Notes under the pieces: model-generated
Seen by the model: the letters and a program-made list of their open reading frames with translations, nothing else
Databases searched by the model: none
What the model was told of the DNA's origin: nothing
Position numbers and translations under genes: made by a program
Origin: Clostridia bacterium
GTDB lineage: Bacteria > Bacillota > Clostridia > Oscillospirales > Acutalibacteraceae
DNA: 64,000 nucleotides
Assembly: GCA_017428525.1 (NCBI GenBank)
Contig: JAFRQQ010000002.1
Location: forward strand, 1 to 64,000
Reading direction: 5' to 3'
In this document: positions 55,329-63,896 of the stretch, piece by piece
Layout: each line of letters opens with the position of its first letter
Position numbering within the stretch: position 1 is the first letter of the stretch

Positions 55329-56312
55329 TTGGACCCCTATATCTATTCGCCGATTTATACACAGCGCAGGCGGCAGCAGGAACGCGCGGATCTCAAGCGG
55401 ATCGGCCGGGTCGCCGGCTGCTGCATCGTCGGCTATGTGGCGGTGGAAACCCTGGTGTCGCTGCCGCTGGTGTTTGAGCCGCTGCGCTCGCTGTATTTCG
55501 GCAACGCCACCTTTCAGGCCGCTTTCAACATGGTGCTTTCCGTGGTCGGCGTGCTCGTGCCGTTTCTGATCGGCGGACTGTATCTGGAAAAACGCAACCG
55601 CGCGGAGATCTTCTGCTTCGGCAAGCCCGCGTCTCTTTCGCTGGCCGCGACGGCGGTCGCGCTCGGCTTTTTCATCTGCATGGCGGGCGATTACCTGACG
55701 AGCATCCTGGTTTCCGCCGCCGGCAGCGTCGGCATCGAGCTCGCGTCGCCGGAATACGCGCTGCCGCAGGATCTGTTCGGGCGGGTGGTCTACACGATGA
55801 TGGTGGCGGTGATGCCGCCGCTGGTGGAGGAATTCGCCGTGCGCGGCGCGATCATGCAGCCGCTGCGGAAATTCGGCGATCCCTTTGCCATTGTGGCCTC
55901 CGCGTTTGTTTTCGCCGTGCTGCACGGGAATCTGGTGCAGGCGCCGTTCGCTTTCATTGCCGGCATCGGCATGGGCTATGCCGTGTGCGTGACCGGCTCC
56001 CTCTGGACCGGCGTCGCCATTCATTTCCTGAATAATTTCTATTCGGTGGTGCTGCAGTTCATGGTGGAGGACATTCCGGACGAAGCGCAGCTCGAGCGGA
56101 TTTATCTGCCGATTATGGTCACGCTCGTTGCGCTCTCCGCGCTCGGCGGCGTCGCGCATGTGATGCTTTGCAAAAAGATGGAGCTGCACAAGCCGGAGGA
56201 TCCGAGTCTGCTCACCCTCGGCGAAAAAACCGGCGCGCTTCTGCTGAATCTGCCGATGATCATCGCCATCCTGACGATGCTGTGGGTGACAAAGCAGTAT
56301 GTCAATCTTTGA
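55329..56312 (+). CDS. CPBP-family intramembrane metalloprotease
   Basis: A 327-residue polytopic membrane protein of the CAAX-prenyl-protease/bacteriocin-processing family. The active site residues are EEFAVR (EExxxR), the His of FAVLHGN and HFLNN. About eight hydrophobic segments. TTG at 55329 lies 8 bp after GGAGG; an in-frame TTG at 55323 is too close. No bacteriocin gene is nearby, so a role in protein processing or self-immunity is only possible. Confidence 0.88.
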   Translation: MDPYIYSPIYTQRRRQQERADLKRIGRVAGCCIVGYVAVETLVSLPLVFEPLRSLYFGNATFQAAFNMVLSVVGVLVPFLIGGLYLEKRNRAEIFCFGKPASLSLAATAVALGFFICMAGDYLTSILVSAAGSVGIELASPEYALPQDLFGRVVYTMMVAVMPPLVEEFAVRGAIMQPLRKFGDPFAIVASAFVFAVLHGNLVQAPFAFIAGIGMGYAVCVTGSLWTGVAIHFLNNFYSVVLQFMVEDIPDEAQLERIYLPIMVTLVALSALGGVAHVMLCKKMELHKPEDPSLLTLGEKTGALLLNLPMIIAILTMLWVTKQYVNL

Positions 56313-56318
56313 TATGAG

Positions 56319-56355
56319 AAAAAACGGGCCTGCGGCGTGAAGCTGCGGGCCCGTT
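56319..56355 (-). terminator. Terminator after the luxS operon
   Basis: AACGGGCC-TGC (56323-56333) pairs with GC-GGGCCCGTT (56345-56355) with minor mispairing; six T follow on the minus strand. It also separates the convergent CPBP gene. Confidence 0.75.
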
Positions 56356-56359
56356 GCAG

Positions 56360-56626
56360 TTATTTCTTCCCGACGGAATAGGGATTCTTGTTCTCTTTCG
56401 GCGGATCCTCCGTTTTTCCGGCGGCGATCAGCTTGCCGAGGATCCACATTTTCAGCAGCACGACCGCCGGCCAGAGCAGCAGCGCAAGCAGCGCCCATTT
56501 CAGCGCAAGGCCGATCAGGAAATGCAGCACAAGCAGAACGGCCGCCGGCAGCAGCCATTCCGCATTCATCAGCAGATTGAGGGCGAGGCACGCAAAAAAC
56601 ATGCCGTCCAGCCGGATGCGTTTCAT
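56360..56626 (-). CDS. Small two-helix membrane protein
   Basis: An 88-residue protein, mostly hydrophobic (about 8-62), with a Lys/Pro-rich C-terminal tail (EDPPKENKNPYSVGKK). Its ATG overlaps the luxS stop by 4 bp. No family recognised; coupling to luxS is the only clue. Confidence 0.65.
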   Translation of the reverse strand: MKRIRLDGMFFACLALNLLMNAEWLLPAAVLLVLHFLIGLALKWALLALLLWPAVVLLKMWILGKLIAAGKTEDPPKENKNPYSVGKK

Positions 56627-57075
56627 GCGTCGTACCGAAAGCTTTGCGGGCGGGCGAGCACTTCCAGATACCGCGCGCACTCCGCCTTCGCTTTGGCCAG
56701 ATCGAGATCGCGGAAGTTGCCGCATTCCTTCTGCGTGCCGCCGAAGACGGGGCCGTCATAGGCCAGGATCTGCGCGAGCACCTGCCGCACGATTTCCAGC
56801 ACGCGGGCGTTGTCGGCGTTGCGCACAAGCAGATAGAAGCCCGTGCGGCAGCCCATCGGCCCGAAATACAGCACGTCCTCCCGGATGGCGGAATTGCGCA
56901 CAAAGGTCGCGAACATATGCTCCACGGTGTGCGCGGTGGTCGTATCCATATACTCTCCGGCATTCGGCACGCGGGTGCGCAGGTCGTAAGTCGTCACATC
57001 CCCGTCCACGCGGGAAACGTAAATGCCTTCTTTCAGTTTGTCGTGGTCCACGGTGAAGCTGGTGATTTTCTGCAT
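56623..57075 (-). CDS. luxS: S-ribosylhomocysteine lyase (AI-2 synthase)
   Basis: Cleaves S-ribosylhomocysteine to homocysteine and the AI-2 precursor DPD. The 150-residue protein has the metal site H49-TVE-H53 and C118 (KECGNF), and the catalytic C76 in FGPMGCRTGFY. AAAGGGG precedes ATG 57075. No Pfs nucleosidase gene is nearby. It leads an operon with a small membrane protein. Confidence 0.97.
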   Translation of the reverse strand: MQKITSFTVDHDKLKEGIYVSRVDGDVTTYDLRTRVPNAGEYMDTTTAHTVEHMFATFVRNSAIREDVLYFGPMGCRTGFYLLVRNADNARVLEIVRQVLAQILAYDGPVFGGTQKECGNFRDLDLAKAKAECARYLEVLARPQSFRYDA

Positions 57076-57108
57076 GGCGGCGGCCCCTTTCTTTCCTTTT
57101 ACCGCTGC

Positions 57109-57137
57109 ATTATAGCACAGTCCCGCGCAGGACGCAA
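57109..57137 (-). promoter_or_regulatory. Promoter of luxS
   Basis: On the minus strand TTGCGT (57132-57137), 17 bp, TATAAT (57109-57114) with a TGC extension. Confidence 0.75.
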
Positions 57138-57258
57138 GAGCCTTCGCCGCAAAATCCCGCGCCCGTCTGTTCCCGGCGCCCGGGGAGAAGGAAGCGCAAA
57201 CTGGCATTGTGACTAAAAACTTTTCCGATTTTGCGCGGAAGTTATTAAAAAAAATGTA

Positions 57259-57287
57259 TAGTATTCGCGCAAAGAGTTTGCTATAAT
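57259..57287 (+). promoter_or_regulatory. Promoter of ppdK (extended -10)
   Basis: TGCTATAAT, an extended -10, with the hexamer at 57282-57287. The -35 region (TAGTAT, 57259-57264) is poor. Confidence 0.6.
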
Positions 57288-57348
57288 AATATGCGGTTCA
57301 AAGGGATGAGCCATGAATTTGGAATCTAATTTGTTTGGAGGTATATCA

Positions 57349-59973
57349 ATGGCAAAGAAGTATGTGTATCTGTTCTCCGAAGGCAACGCCAACATGCGTG
57401 AGCTGCTCGGCGGCAAGGGCGCAAACCTCGCGGAAATGACCAACATCGGTCTGCCTGTTCCGCAGGGCTTCACCATCACCACCGAGGCCTGCACCGCGTA
57501 TTATGACGACGGCCGCAAGATCAACGACGAGATTATGAGCCAGATCGATGAATACATCGTCAAGATGGAAGGCATCACCGGCAAGAAGTTCGGCGACATC
57601 GAGAATCCGCTGCTGGTTTCCGTGCGCTCCGGCGCGCGCGCATCCATGCCCGGCATGATGGACACCATCCTCAACCTCGGCCTGAATGAAGAAGTCGTTG
57701 AAGTCATGGCGAAGAAATCCGGCAATCCCCGCTGGGCTTATGACTGCTATCGCCGTTTCATCCAGATGTATTCCGACGTCGTGATGGAAGTCGGCAAGAA
57801 ATACTTCGAGCAGCTGATCGACGAGATGAAAGAGGCGCGCGGCGTCAAGCAGGACGTTGAGCTGACCGCCGACGATCTCAAGGAGCTGGCCGAGCAGTTC
57901 AAGGCCGAATACAAGGCCAAGATCGGCGCGGACTTCCCCTCCGATCCCAAAGAGCAGCTCAAGGGCGCGATCGAGGCCGTGTTCCGTTCCTGGGACAACC
58001 CCCGTGCGAACGTTTACCGCCGCGATAACGATATCCCCTATTCCTGGGGCACCGCCGTCAACGTGCAGATGATGGCGTTCGGCAACATGGGTGACGATTG
58101 CGGCACCGGCGTTGCTTTCACCAGAGATCCCGCGACCGGCGCGAAGGGCCTGATGGGCGAGTTCCTGACCAACGCGCAGGGCGAAGACGTTGTGGCCGGC
58201 GTGCGCACCCCGATGCCGATCGCACAGATGGCGGAGAAATTCCCCGAGGCGTTTGCGCAGTTCACCAAGGTCTGCGCCATCCTTGAGGATCACTACCGCG
58301 ATATGCAGGATATGGAATTCACCGTCGAGCAGGGCAAGCTTTACATGCTGCAGACCCGCAACGGCAAGCGCACCGCGAAGGCGGCGCTCAAGATCGCCTG
58401 CGACCTTGTGGACGAAGGCATGATCGATGAGAAGAAGGCCGTTGCCATGATCGATCCCAGAAACCTCGACACCCTTCTGCACCCGCAGTTCGACGTGAAG
58501 GCGCTGAAGGCCGCCACCCCGATGGGCAAGGGCCTGGGCGCTTCTCCGGGCGCTGCCTGCGGCAAGGTCGTCTTCACCGCTGAGGACGCCGACGCCTGGA
58601 ACGCCAGAGGCGAAAAGGTCATCCTGGTCCGCCTGGAGACCTCTCCCGAGGATATCACCGGCATGAAGGCCTCGCAGGGCATCCTGACCGTGCGCGGCGG
58701 CATGACCTCTCACGCGGCCGTTGTGGCGCGCGGCATGGGCACCTGCTGCGTTTCCGGCTGCGGCGACATCAAGATGGACGAAGAGAACAAGCAGTTCGAG
58801 CTCGGCGGCAAGATCTTCCGCGAGGGCGACTATATCTCCATCGACGGCTCCACCGGCAACATCTATGACGGCATCATCCCGACCGTCGACGCCGAGATCG
58901 CGGGCGAATTCGGCCGCATCATGGCATGGGCGGATAAATACAGAACCCTCAAGGTCCGCACGAACGCCGACACTCCCGCGGACGCCAAGAAGGCCCGTGA
59001 GCTGGGCGCGGAAGGTATCGGCCTTTGCCGCACCGAGCACATGTTCTTCGAGGCGGACAGAATCGCCGCGTTCCGCGAGATGATCTGCGCCGACACCGTT
59101 GAAGAGCGTGAAGCTGCGCTCGAGAAGATCCTGCCGTATCAGCAGGGTGACTTTGAGGAGCTCTATGAGGCGCTGGAAGGCTGCCCCGTCACGATCCGTT
59201 TCCTGGATCCCCCGCTCCACGAGTTCGTTCCCACCGAGGAAGAAGACATCCAGAAGCTCGCCGACGCGCAGGGCAAGAGCGTTGCCGACATCAAGGCGCT
59301 CATCTCCTCGCTCCACGAGTTCAACCCGATGATGGGTCACAGAGGCTGCCGCCTGACCGTCACCTATCCGGAAATCGCCAAGATGCAGACCAAGGCCGTC
59401 ATCCGCGCTGCGATCAACGTCAAGAAGGCGCATCCGGACTGGACGATCGTCCCCGAGATCATGATTCCGCTGGTCGGCGAAGTCAAGGAGCTCAAGTTCG
59501 TCAAGAATTTCGTCGTTGCGACTGCCGACGCCGAGATCGCCGCTGCCGGCATCGACCTGAAGTATGAGGTCGGCACGATGATCGAGATCCCGCGCGCGGC
59601 CCTGACTGCCGACGAGATCGCTACCGAGGCTGAATTCTTCTGCTTCGGCACCAACGACCTGACCCAGATGACCTTCGGCTTCAGCCGTGACGACGCCGGC
59701 AAGTTCCTGTCCGCCTACTATGATACCAAGATCTTCGAGAACGATCCGTTCGCGAAGCTGGATCAGAAGGGCGTCGGCAAACTGATGAAGATGGCCGTCG
59801 AGATGGGCAAGCAGGTCCGTCCCGAGATGCATTGCGGCATCTGCGGCGAGCACGGCGGCGACCCCGTTTCCGTCGAGTTCTGCCACGAGATCGGCCTGGA
59901 CTATGTGTCCTGCTCGCCGTTCCGCGTGCCCATCGCCCGCCTCGCCGCCGCCCAGGCTGCGATCAAGCAGTAA
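57349..59973 (+). CDS. ppdK: Pyruvate, phosphate dikinase
   Basis: Interconverts pyruvate + ATP + Pi with PEP + AMP + PPi. The 874-residue protein matches the Clostridium symbiosum enzyme in length and layout: an ATP-grasp domain (1-340, GGKGANLAEM; SVRSGARASMPGM; YMLQTRNGKRT), the swivelling domain with phospho-His H455 (GGMTSHAAVVARGMG), and the C-terminal PEP/pyruvate barrel (about 535-874) with GFGTNDLTQ-like CFGTNDLTQMTFGFSRDD and C832 in HCGICGEHGG. GGAGG precedes ATG 57349. PPDK fits PPi-linked glycolysis in anaerobes. Confidence 0.98.
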   Translation: MAKKYVYLFSEGNANMRELLGGKGANLAEMTNIGLPVPQGFTITTEACTAYYDDGRKINDEIMSQIDEYIVKMEGITGKKFGDIENPLLVSVRSGARASMPGMMDTILNLGLNEEVVEVMAKKSGNPRWAYDCYRRFIQMYSDVVMEVGKKYFEQLIDEMKEARGVKQDVELTADDLKELAEQFKAEYKAKIGADFPSDPKEQLKGAIEAVFRSWDNPRANVYRRDNDIPYSWGTAVNVQMMAFGNMGDDCGTGVAFTRDPATGAKGLMGEFLTNAQGEDVVAGVRTPMPIAQMAEKFPEAFAQFTKVCAILEDHYRDMQDMEFTVEQGKLYMLQTRNGKRTAKAALKIACDLVDEGMIDEKKAVAMIDPRNLDTLLHPQFDVKALKAATPMGKGLGASPGAACGKVVFTAEDADAWNARGEKVILVRLETSPEDITGMKASQGILTVRGGMTSHAAVVARGMGTCCVSGCGDIKMDEENKQFELGGKIFREGDYISIDGSTGNIYDGIIPTVDAEIAGEFGRIMAWADKYRTLKVRTNADTPADAKKARELGAEGIGLCRTEHMFFEADRIAAFREMICADTVEEREAALEKILPYQQGDFEELYEALEGCPVTIRFLDPPLHEFVPTEEEDIQKLADAQGKSVADIKALISSLHEFNPMMGHRGCRLTVTYPEIAKMQTKAVIRAAINVKKAHPDWTIVPEIMIPLVGEVKELKFVKNFVVATADAEIAAAGIDLKYEVGTMIEIPRAALTADEIATEAEFFCFGTNDLTQMTFGFSRDDAGKFLSAYYDTKIFENDPFAKLDQKGVGKLMKMAVEMGKQVRPEMHCGICGEHGGDPVSVEFCHEIGLDYVSCSPFRVPIARLAAAQAAIKQ

Positions 59974-60246
59974 GGGAAATCCGAGCCGGAAATCGCCTGA
60001 AAATCTGCGATATGGTAATCACCCTCAGCGATGCGATCGCATTTCTGCATGATCAGCCCGGCGCAGACCACTTCAAGCATTCCAGATGGCAGGATCTCCG
60101 CATTGACATCCTGATATAAGCACTTGCTCCCCAACCTCAATTGAGATTGGGGAGCTTTGTTTTATTCTTGCGTGGTCAACCGGTTTTTAACTTGATCAAT
60201 GTGCCGGGGAAACGTAGCCCGAATCAGGCAGCACCGGCAGTCTCTA
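59974..60246. other. Intergenic stretch after ppdK
   Basis: 273 bp with no convincing gene. It holds the terminator at 60126-60165. Residual short open frames on both strands lack ribosome binding sites. The part at 60000-60120 might be a degraded coding fragment, but nothing supports that. Confidence 0.5.
60126..60165 (+). terminator. Terminator after ppdK
   Basis: GCTCCCCAA (60126-60134) pairs with TTGGGGAGC (60147-60155), and CTCAATTGAG between them is itself palindromic. TTTGTTTTA follows. Confidence 0.88.
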
Positions 60247-60627
60247 TTAGATTGTCCGTTGTGCACGAATCCACTGCAGCAGGTCGTCGTAGTTCATTTC
60301 GCCTGCGGCGACGGCGATGCCGACGCGGGCGACATCCTCGTTCGTCGGGTCGATGCGAATTCCGTTCATTTCAAGAAACGTCAGCATCACATACATGCCG
60401 ATGCGCTTGTTGCCGTCCACAAACGCGTGATTGGAGATCAGGGAAAACCCCAGTCGCGCGCCCTTTTCTTCCTTGGTCGGATACAGCTCCTGCCCGCCGA
60501 AGGTCTGAAACGCGGAAGACAGCGCGCTGTCCAGCAGATCCAGATCGCGCAGATTGGGATCGCCGCCGGTTTCCTCCGTGATGAGCTTGTGGAGCAGCAG
60601 AACTTTTTCTGTACTGAATTGAATCAT
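60247..60627 (-). CDS. doc: Doc-type toxin (Fic fold)
   Basis: A 126-residue death-on-curing toxin. The active loop is HAFVDGNKR (H67, D71, N73, K74, R75); the NKR form is that of Doc kinases that phosphorylate EF-Tu, not the GNGR of AMP-transferring Fic. Its ATG overlaps the antitoxin stop by 4 bp, the typical toxin-antitoxin order. The catalytic motif is intact, so it is probably functional. No phage or plasmid genes adjoin. Confidence 0.93.
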   Translation of the reverse strand: MIQFSTEKVLLLHKLITEETGGDPNLRDLDLLDSALSSAFQTFGGQELYPTKEEKGARLGFSLISNHAFVDGNKRIGMYVMLTFLEMNGIRIDPTNEDVARVGIAVAAGEMNYDDLLQWIRAQRTI

Positions 60628-60866
60628 TTTGCCAGCTCCTCAAACGCTTTGTGATATTTTTTCAGGATCCGGTGCGCGACGAAGTCGATCTTTTCATCGT
60701 CCGTCATTTCGATGTCGGGATCCTGCTCCAGATCCACGAGCTTGTATTTCGGCCGATTGTTTTTGAAGATCACGACCGTGCCGACGCTCTCTGCCATACG
60801 CGCCACGCGCGAAAAATTCTGATTTGCTTCGGAAATCGAAACGATCTGATTGGTATTCAGGTTCAT
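60624..60866 (-). CDS. phd: Phd/YefM-type antitoxin
   Basis: An 80-residue antitoxin. The N-terminal dimer and DNA-binding part is NLNTNQIVSISEANQNFSRVARMAES, followed by VVIFKNNRPKYKLVDLE, as in Phd/YefM. The acidic C-terminal tail should bind Doc. An AGGAGG site precedes ATG 60866. It is predicted to repress its own promoter. Confidence 0.93.
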   Translation of the reverse strand: MNLNTNQIVSISEANQNFSRVARMAESVGTVVIFKNNRPKYKLVDLEQDPDIEMTDDEKIDFVAHRILKKYHKAFEELAK

Positions 60867-60885
60867 GTTCTCGCCTCCTGAACAT

Positions 60886-60914
60886 AGTATATCCCGGTTT
60901 TAGGATATTGTCAA
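60886..60914 (-). promoter_or_regulatory. Promoter of phd-doc
   Basis: On the minus strand TTGACA (60909-60914), 17 bp, TATACT (60886-60891). Confidence 0.85.
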
Positions 60915-60930
60915 CCTAATTTTTGTTGAC
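60889..60930. promoter_or_regulatory. Candidate Phd operators
   Basis: Two dyads: ATATCC-N8-GGATAT (60889-60908), filling the spacer of the promoter, and GTCAAC-N9-GTTGAC (60910-60930), overlapping its -35 box. Paired operators are usual for Phd-Doc control. Confidence 0.65.
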
Positions 60931-61018
60931 TTTCTGCGTTTTATCAACAAGCATCGCGTTGTTTTCTGCCGAATTGAAAGCGTTCCCTTGCATTGACAGA
61001 TCTGCGCACAGCATTTTC

Positions 61019-63589
61019 TTAAATCGTAATCAGCAGATGTTCTTCTTTCATGTCGTTGTAAAGCGCGCACTGTCTGCCGCTCACGTCATACACAAAGACA
61101 ATCTCATTCAGCTTGCCGTCTGCCTCCGCATCCGAAAGCATGCTCGGCAGCGCCTTGAGCTTTTCCGGCGCAAAATGCAGCGTTTTTTCATTGCGGAACA
61201 CCGCGGTGTAAAGGATCTCCGCCTCCACCAGATCCTGAAAGATATGGCTGCCGTAAGAAAGCTCCGGATTGTAGCCTGCCCGCGCTTCTTCCATTTCGCA
61301 CACAACGTCAAATTCACTGATATCCGCAAAGGACGTCGGAACGCCCAGCTCCGGCGACGAGGTCCCGATTCTGCCTGGCACCATGAGCATCATATGCTTT
61401 CCCTTGTTCCGATACTGCCAGTTGATTTTGCCGATCAGCCGCGCGACGGCGCCCTTCTCACGATACGGCATGTTGTAATAAGCGACCGGATCGACATAGA
61501 CGATCATATCCAGCCCGGACGCCTTGGAAAAGCCCATGGATGCGCCCTTGCTCTCAAGCAGGATCCGCTCCTGCGGAACGTTTTTCGGAACGGCGATGCA
61601 GGCGCTGTCTTTTTGAATCTGCAGCGGTCTGCACTGCAGGAGGTTGACGGAATACTCCCCGTTGTCAGAGACGTTCACGGTGAACTCCGTATCGACCGGA
61701 TAGGCGTATTCCTCCTGAATGCAGCGCAGCATGCTTCGCATTTTCGACATCAGATCCCGATTGCCGACAAGGCTCTTGCAGGAAATGAAGACCACAGATC
61801 CCGTGCGTCCGATTTCACGTAGCCGGAGCTCCGCGTCAAAATCGTGCTCCAGCAGGATTTTTTTCAGATAGGCCGGCAGCTCGGGCTCGATCGTCTTGAG
61901 CGGGAGACGTTCCATTTCATGCCGGGCGGTATTGATGACCTCCACTCTGTCCTGTGAGAATCTGCTTCTGTCAGAAGCGTTCGGATAAACGGTTTTCTCC
62001 GGCATATCCAGCGTGACGAGGCGCGGATAGGCGCCCTCTGTCCTGTCCACCGCGGAGGTGCCGAGTCCCATGACCAGACGTAGCATGCCCGCGGACGGAT
62101 CGGCGGATTTCAGGAAACGGTAGGGGCTGTAGGAATAGCCGACCCCCGCGGCGCAGGGCATGTAGTAGGTCCCGTAATAGGAGCCGGAAACGCGCTGCAC
62201 CAGCAAGGACATCTGCTCGTCCCGTTTGTCAAGCCCGCGGCGTTTTCTGTAGTCAAGCGCGGATAAGCTCATCGTGCTCGCATAAACGGTTTTGATTGCT
62301 TTTTCAAATTCCTCCAGGCGCTCCTCGGGCGAGCCTCTGTTGACGCAGAAGACAGATTCGTATTTGCCGGCAAACGCGTTTCCGAAGCCGTCCTCCAAAA
62401 TGCTGCTGGACCGGACGATATAGGGATCCTGCCCGTAATACTCAATGATGCGGCTGAGCTGCGCCCGCATTTCATCGGAGAAGCTGCCGTTCATCAGCTG
62501 CTGTGCAAACCGGTCGGCAAGCGAAAAATAGCCCGCTTCCGTGCGCTGCCGGATGCGCATATCCCAGAAATGATTGTCCACGATGTAGGTATAGTAAACA
62601 TCGGAGCCGATATAAAAGGAATCGTGCGGCTCGAGAATCTCGTCGATCTCCGGCGCGTTGTTTCGGATGATTGCGCGCGCAAGCAGCATGCCGCAGGCTT
62701 TTCCGCCGACCATGCCTGTGCCGATCATGTGATCGCGCACGCGGAAATAATCCTCGGGGCGGAAATGCTTTTTGACCATTTGCCGCATTTTTTCGTCGCG
62801 CGTCATCATGATATCGCACATGTTGCCGCACTGTTCCGTGATATCCGCGCCGCTTTCATAGAGCAGCTTCGCGCGATTGAAGAATCTGTCCCACGAATCT
62901 GTGAACTGCTCGTCTGCGGAGCGCTGCGCATTCCCGAGCACCTGATAGAAACGGCTGGATTTCACGCCGTCCAGGATCGGCCGGAACCGTCCGCTTTCCG
63001 GCTCATAGGTGTGCGGCAGAAACATGGTATCCGAGCTTCTGTTCCACACCTTCTGCGGACGCACATAAACGCTCTTCCGGTCCGAGTAAACGTCGAGAAA
63101 CAGCTGTGTGGTGTCCAGAATCTTCTTGATGGCGTGGACGGAGTGCTTTCCCCGTATGATCGGAAAAAACGCGACCGTGTCCAGAATGAACAGAAACGGA
63201 CAGGTCACTTTGAAAAAGTTGCCCATCATCAGGTCCGTTGCCCACATGGCCTGCAATTCCGAAAGACAGTCAAAGATATAAAACGCGTCGCGGCCGGCTT
63301 TTTCAATCTCATTATGGATCTCGACGGTGAAGGTTTCAAATCTGTGCGAGAGCGGAACGTTGATGATCTGAACCTCCGGGCAGTCTTCAACAAGCGGCGT
63401 ATGGCTCGCAAAGCGAAAATAAATGATTTTTCTGCGATCCGCAATCGCCTGCCGCAGATACGGCTCCATAAACAGGCGGAATTCGGACAGATCCGAAACC
63501 CGCCATACCACGTTGTCGCCGAGCCGGATCGAATCGAGCGCCGTGTCCAGTTCGGGGATCCCCGACAGAATTCTGTCAAATGCAGCCAT
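61019..63589 (-). CDS. PEP-synthase-like protein with degenerate KaiC-like N-terminus
   Basis: An 856-residue soluble protein. Residues 1-240 resemble a RecA/KaiC-like ATPase (GIPELDTALDSIRLGDNVVW; hydrophobic DAFYIFDCLSEL at about 101-112 like Walker B) but no P-loop Lys-Thr/Ser is present. Residues about 285-700 are an ATP-grasp domain of the PEP synthase/PPDK N-terminal type: GMVGGKACGMLLA, YIVRSSSILEDGFGNAFAGKYES and the closing QCRPLQI. The swivelling phospho-His domain and the PEP-binding barrel are not seen; instead about 150 residues follow with GYNPELSYGSHIFQDLVEAEI. GGGAGGTG precedes ATG 63589. Reaction unknown. Confidence 0.8.
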   Translation of the reverse strand: MAAFDRILSGIPELDTALDSIRLGDNVVWRVSDLSEFRLFMEPYLRQAIADRRKIIYFRFASHTPLVEDCPEVQIINVPLSHRFETFTVEIHNEIEKAGRDAFYIFDCLSELQAMWATDLMMGNFFKVTCPFLFILDTVAFFPIIRGKHSVHAIKKILDTTQLFLDVYSDRKSVYVRPQKVWNRSSDTMFLPHTYEPESGRFRPILDGVKSSRFYQVLGNAQRSADEQFTDSWDRFFNRAKLLYESGADITEQCGNMCDIMMTRDEKMRQMVKKHFRPEDYFRVRDHMIGTGMVGGKACGMLLARAIIRNNAPEIDEILEPHDSFYIGSDVYYTYIVDNHFWDMRIRQRTEAGYFSLADRFAQQLMNGSFSDEMRAQLSRIIEYYGQDPYIVRSSSILEDGFGNAFAGKYESVFCVNRGSPEERLEEFEKAIKTVYASTMSLSALDYRKRRGLDKRDEQMSLLVQRVSGSYYGTYYMPCAAGVGYSYSPYRFLKSADPSAGMLRLVMGLGTSAVDRTEGAYPRLVTLDMPEKTVYPNASDRSRFSQDRVEVINTARHEMERLPLKTIEPELPAYLKKILLEHDFDAELRLREIGRTGSVVFISCKSLVGNRDLMSKMRSMLRCIQEEYAYPVDTEFTVNVSDNGEYSVNLLQCRPLQIQKDSACIAVPKNVPQERILLESKGASMGFSKASGLDMIVYVDPVAYYNMPYREKGAVARLIGKINWQYRNKGKHMMLMVPGRIGTSSPELGVPTSFADISEFDVVCEMEEARAGYNPELSYGSHIFQDLVEAEILYTAVFRNEKTLHFAPEKLKALPSMLSDAEADGKLNEIVFVYDVSGRQCALYNDMKEEHLLITI

Positions 63590-63606
63590 TTCAACACCTC
63601 CCGAAT

Positions 63607-63646
63607 AAAAAACAACGGCACGTCCCGAAACAGGGAAGCGCCGTTG
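63607..63646 (-). terminator. Promoter-proximal intrinsic terminator (candidate attenuator)
   Basis: On the minus strand CAACGGC (63640-63646) pairs with GCCGTTG (63613-63619), with GGGA/CCC further inside, then six T (63607-63612). It lies between the promoter (63659-63687) and the start codon at 63589, so most transcripts could stop at about 45 nt unless it is relieved. Confidence 0.75.
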
Positions 63647-63658
63647 CTCTCCGCACGT

Positions 63659-63687
63659 ATTATAGCACTGCCGCGCAGCTTTGTCAA
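63659..63687 (-). promoter_or_regulatory. Promoter of the PEP-synthase-like gene
   Basis: On the minus strand TTGACA (63682-63687), 17 bp, TATAAT (63659-63664) with a TGC extension; an almost ideal sigmaA promoter. Confidence 0.9.
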
Positions 63688-63817
63688 GATTTCGCCGGCG
63701 CGATCCGGGGTGTCAACGGACGGCATCCGTCCGTGGTTGATTTAAGATTATTTCAAAAACCGTTGATTCCCCGCCCCCGGGTCCCGTCAAATCGTTTAAA
63801 AAAAGCGAAAAAGCCTA

Positions 63818-63853
63818 TTGACTTTTCCACTGCATATTAGTGTATACTATAAT
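63818..63853 (+). promoter_or_regulatory. MerR-type promoter of the TipAS-domain gene (candidate)
   Basis: TTGACT (63818-63823) and TATACT (63843-63848) are separated by 19 bp, the long spacing used by MerR-family activators; a dyad CACT-N7-AGTG (63828-63842) sits in the spacer. An alternative reading is TTCCAC-N17-TATAAT (63825-63853). Confidence 0.55.
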
Positions 63854-63896
63854 CAAGGTATGCGCGCCGTTACGACGCATGAGAGGAGAAACTGTG

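Noticed and set aside
59901..60140. Minus-strand frame between ppdK and phd-doc, possible gene relic
   Set aside because: It overlaps the end of ppdK antisense and runs into the terminator; no binding site and no recognisable family.
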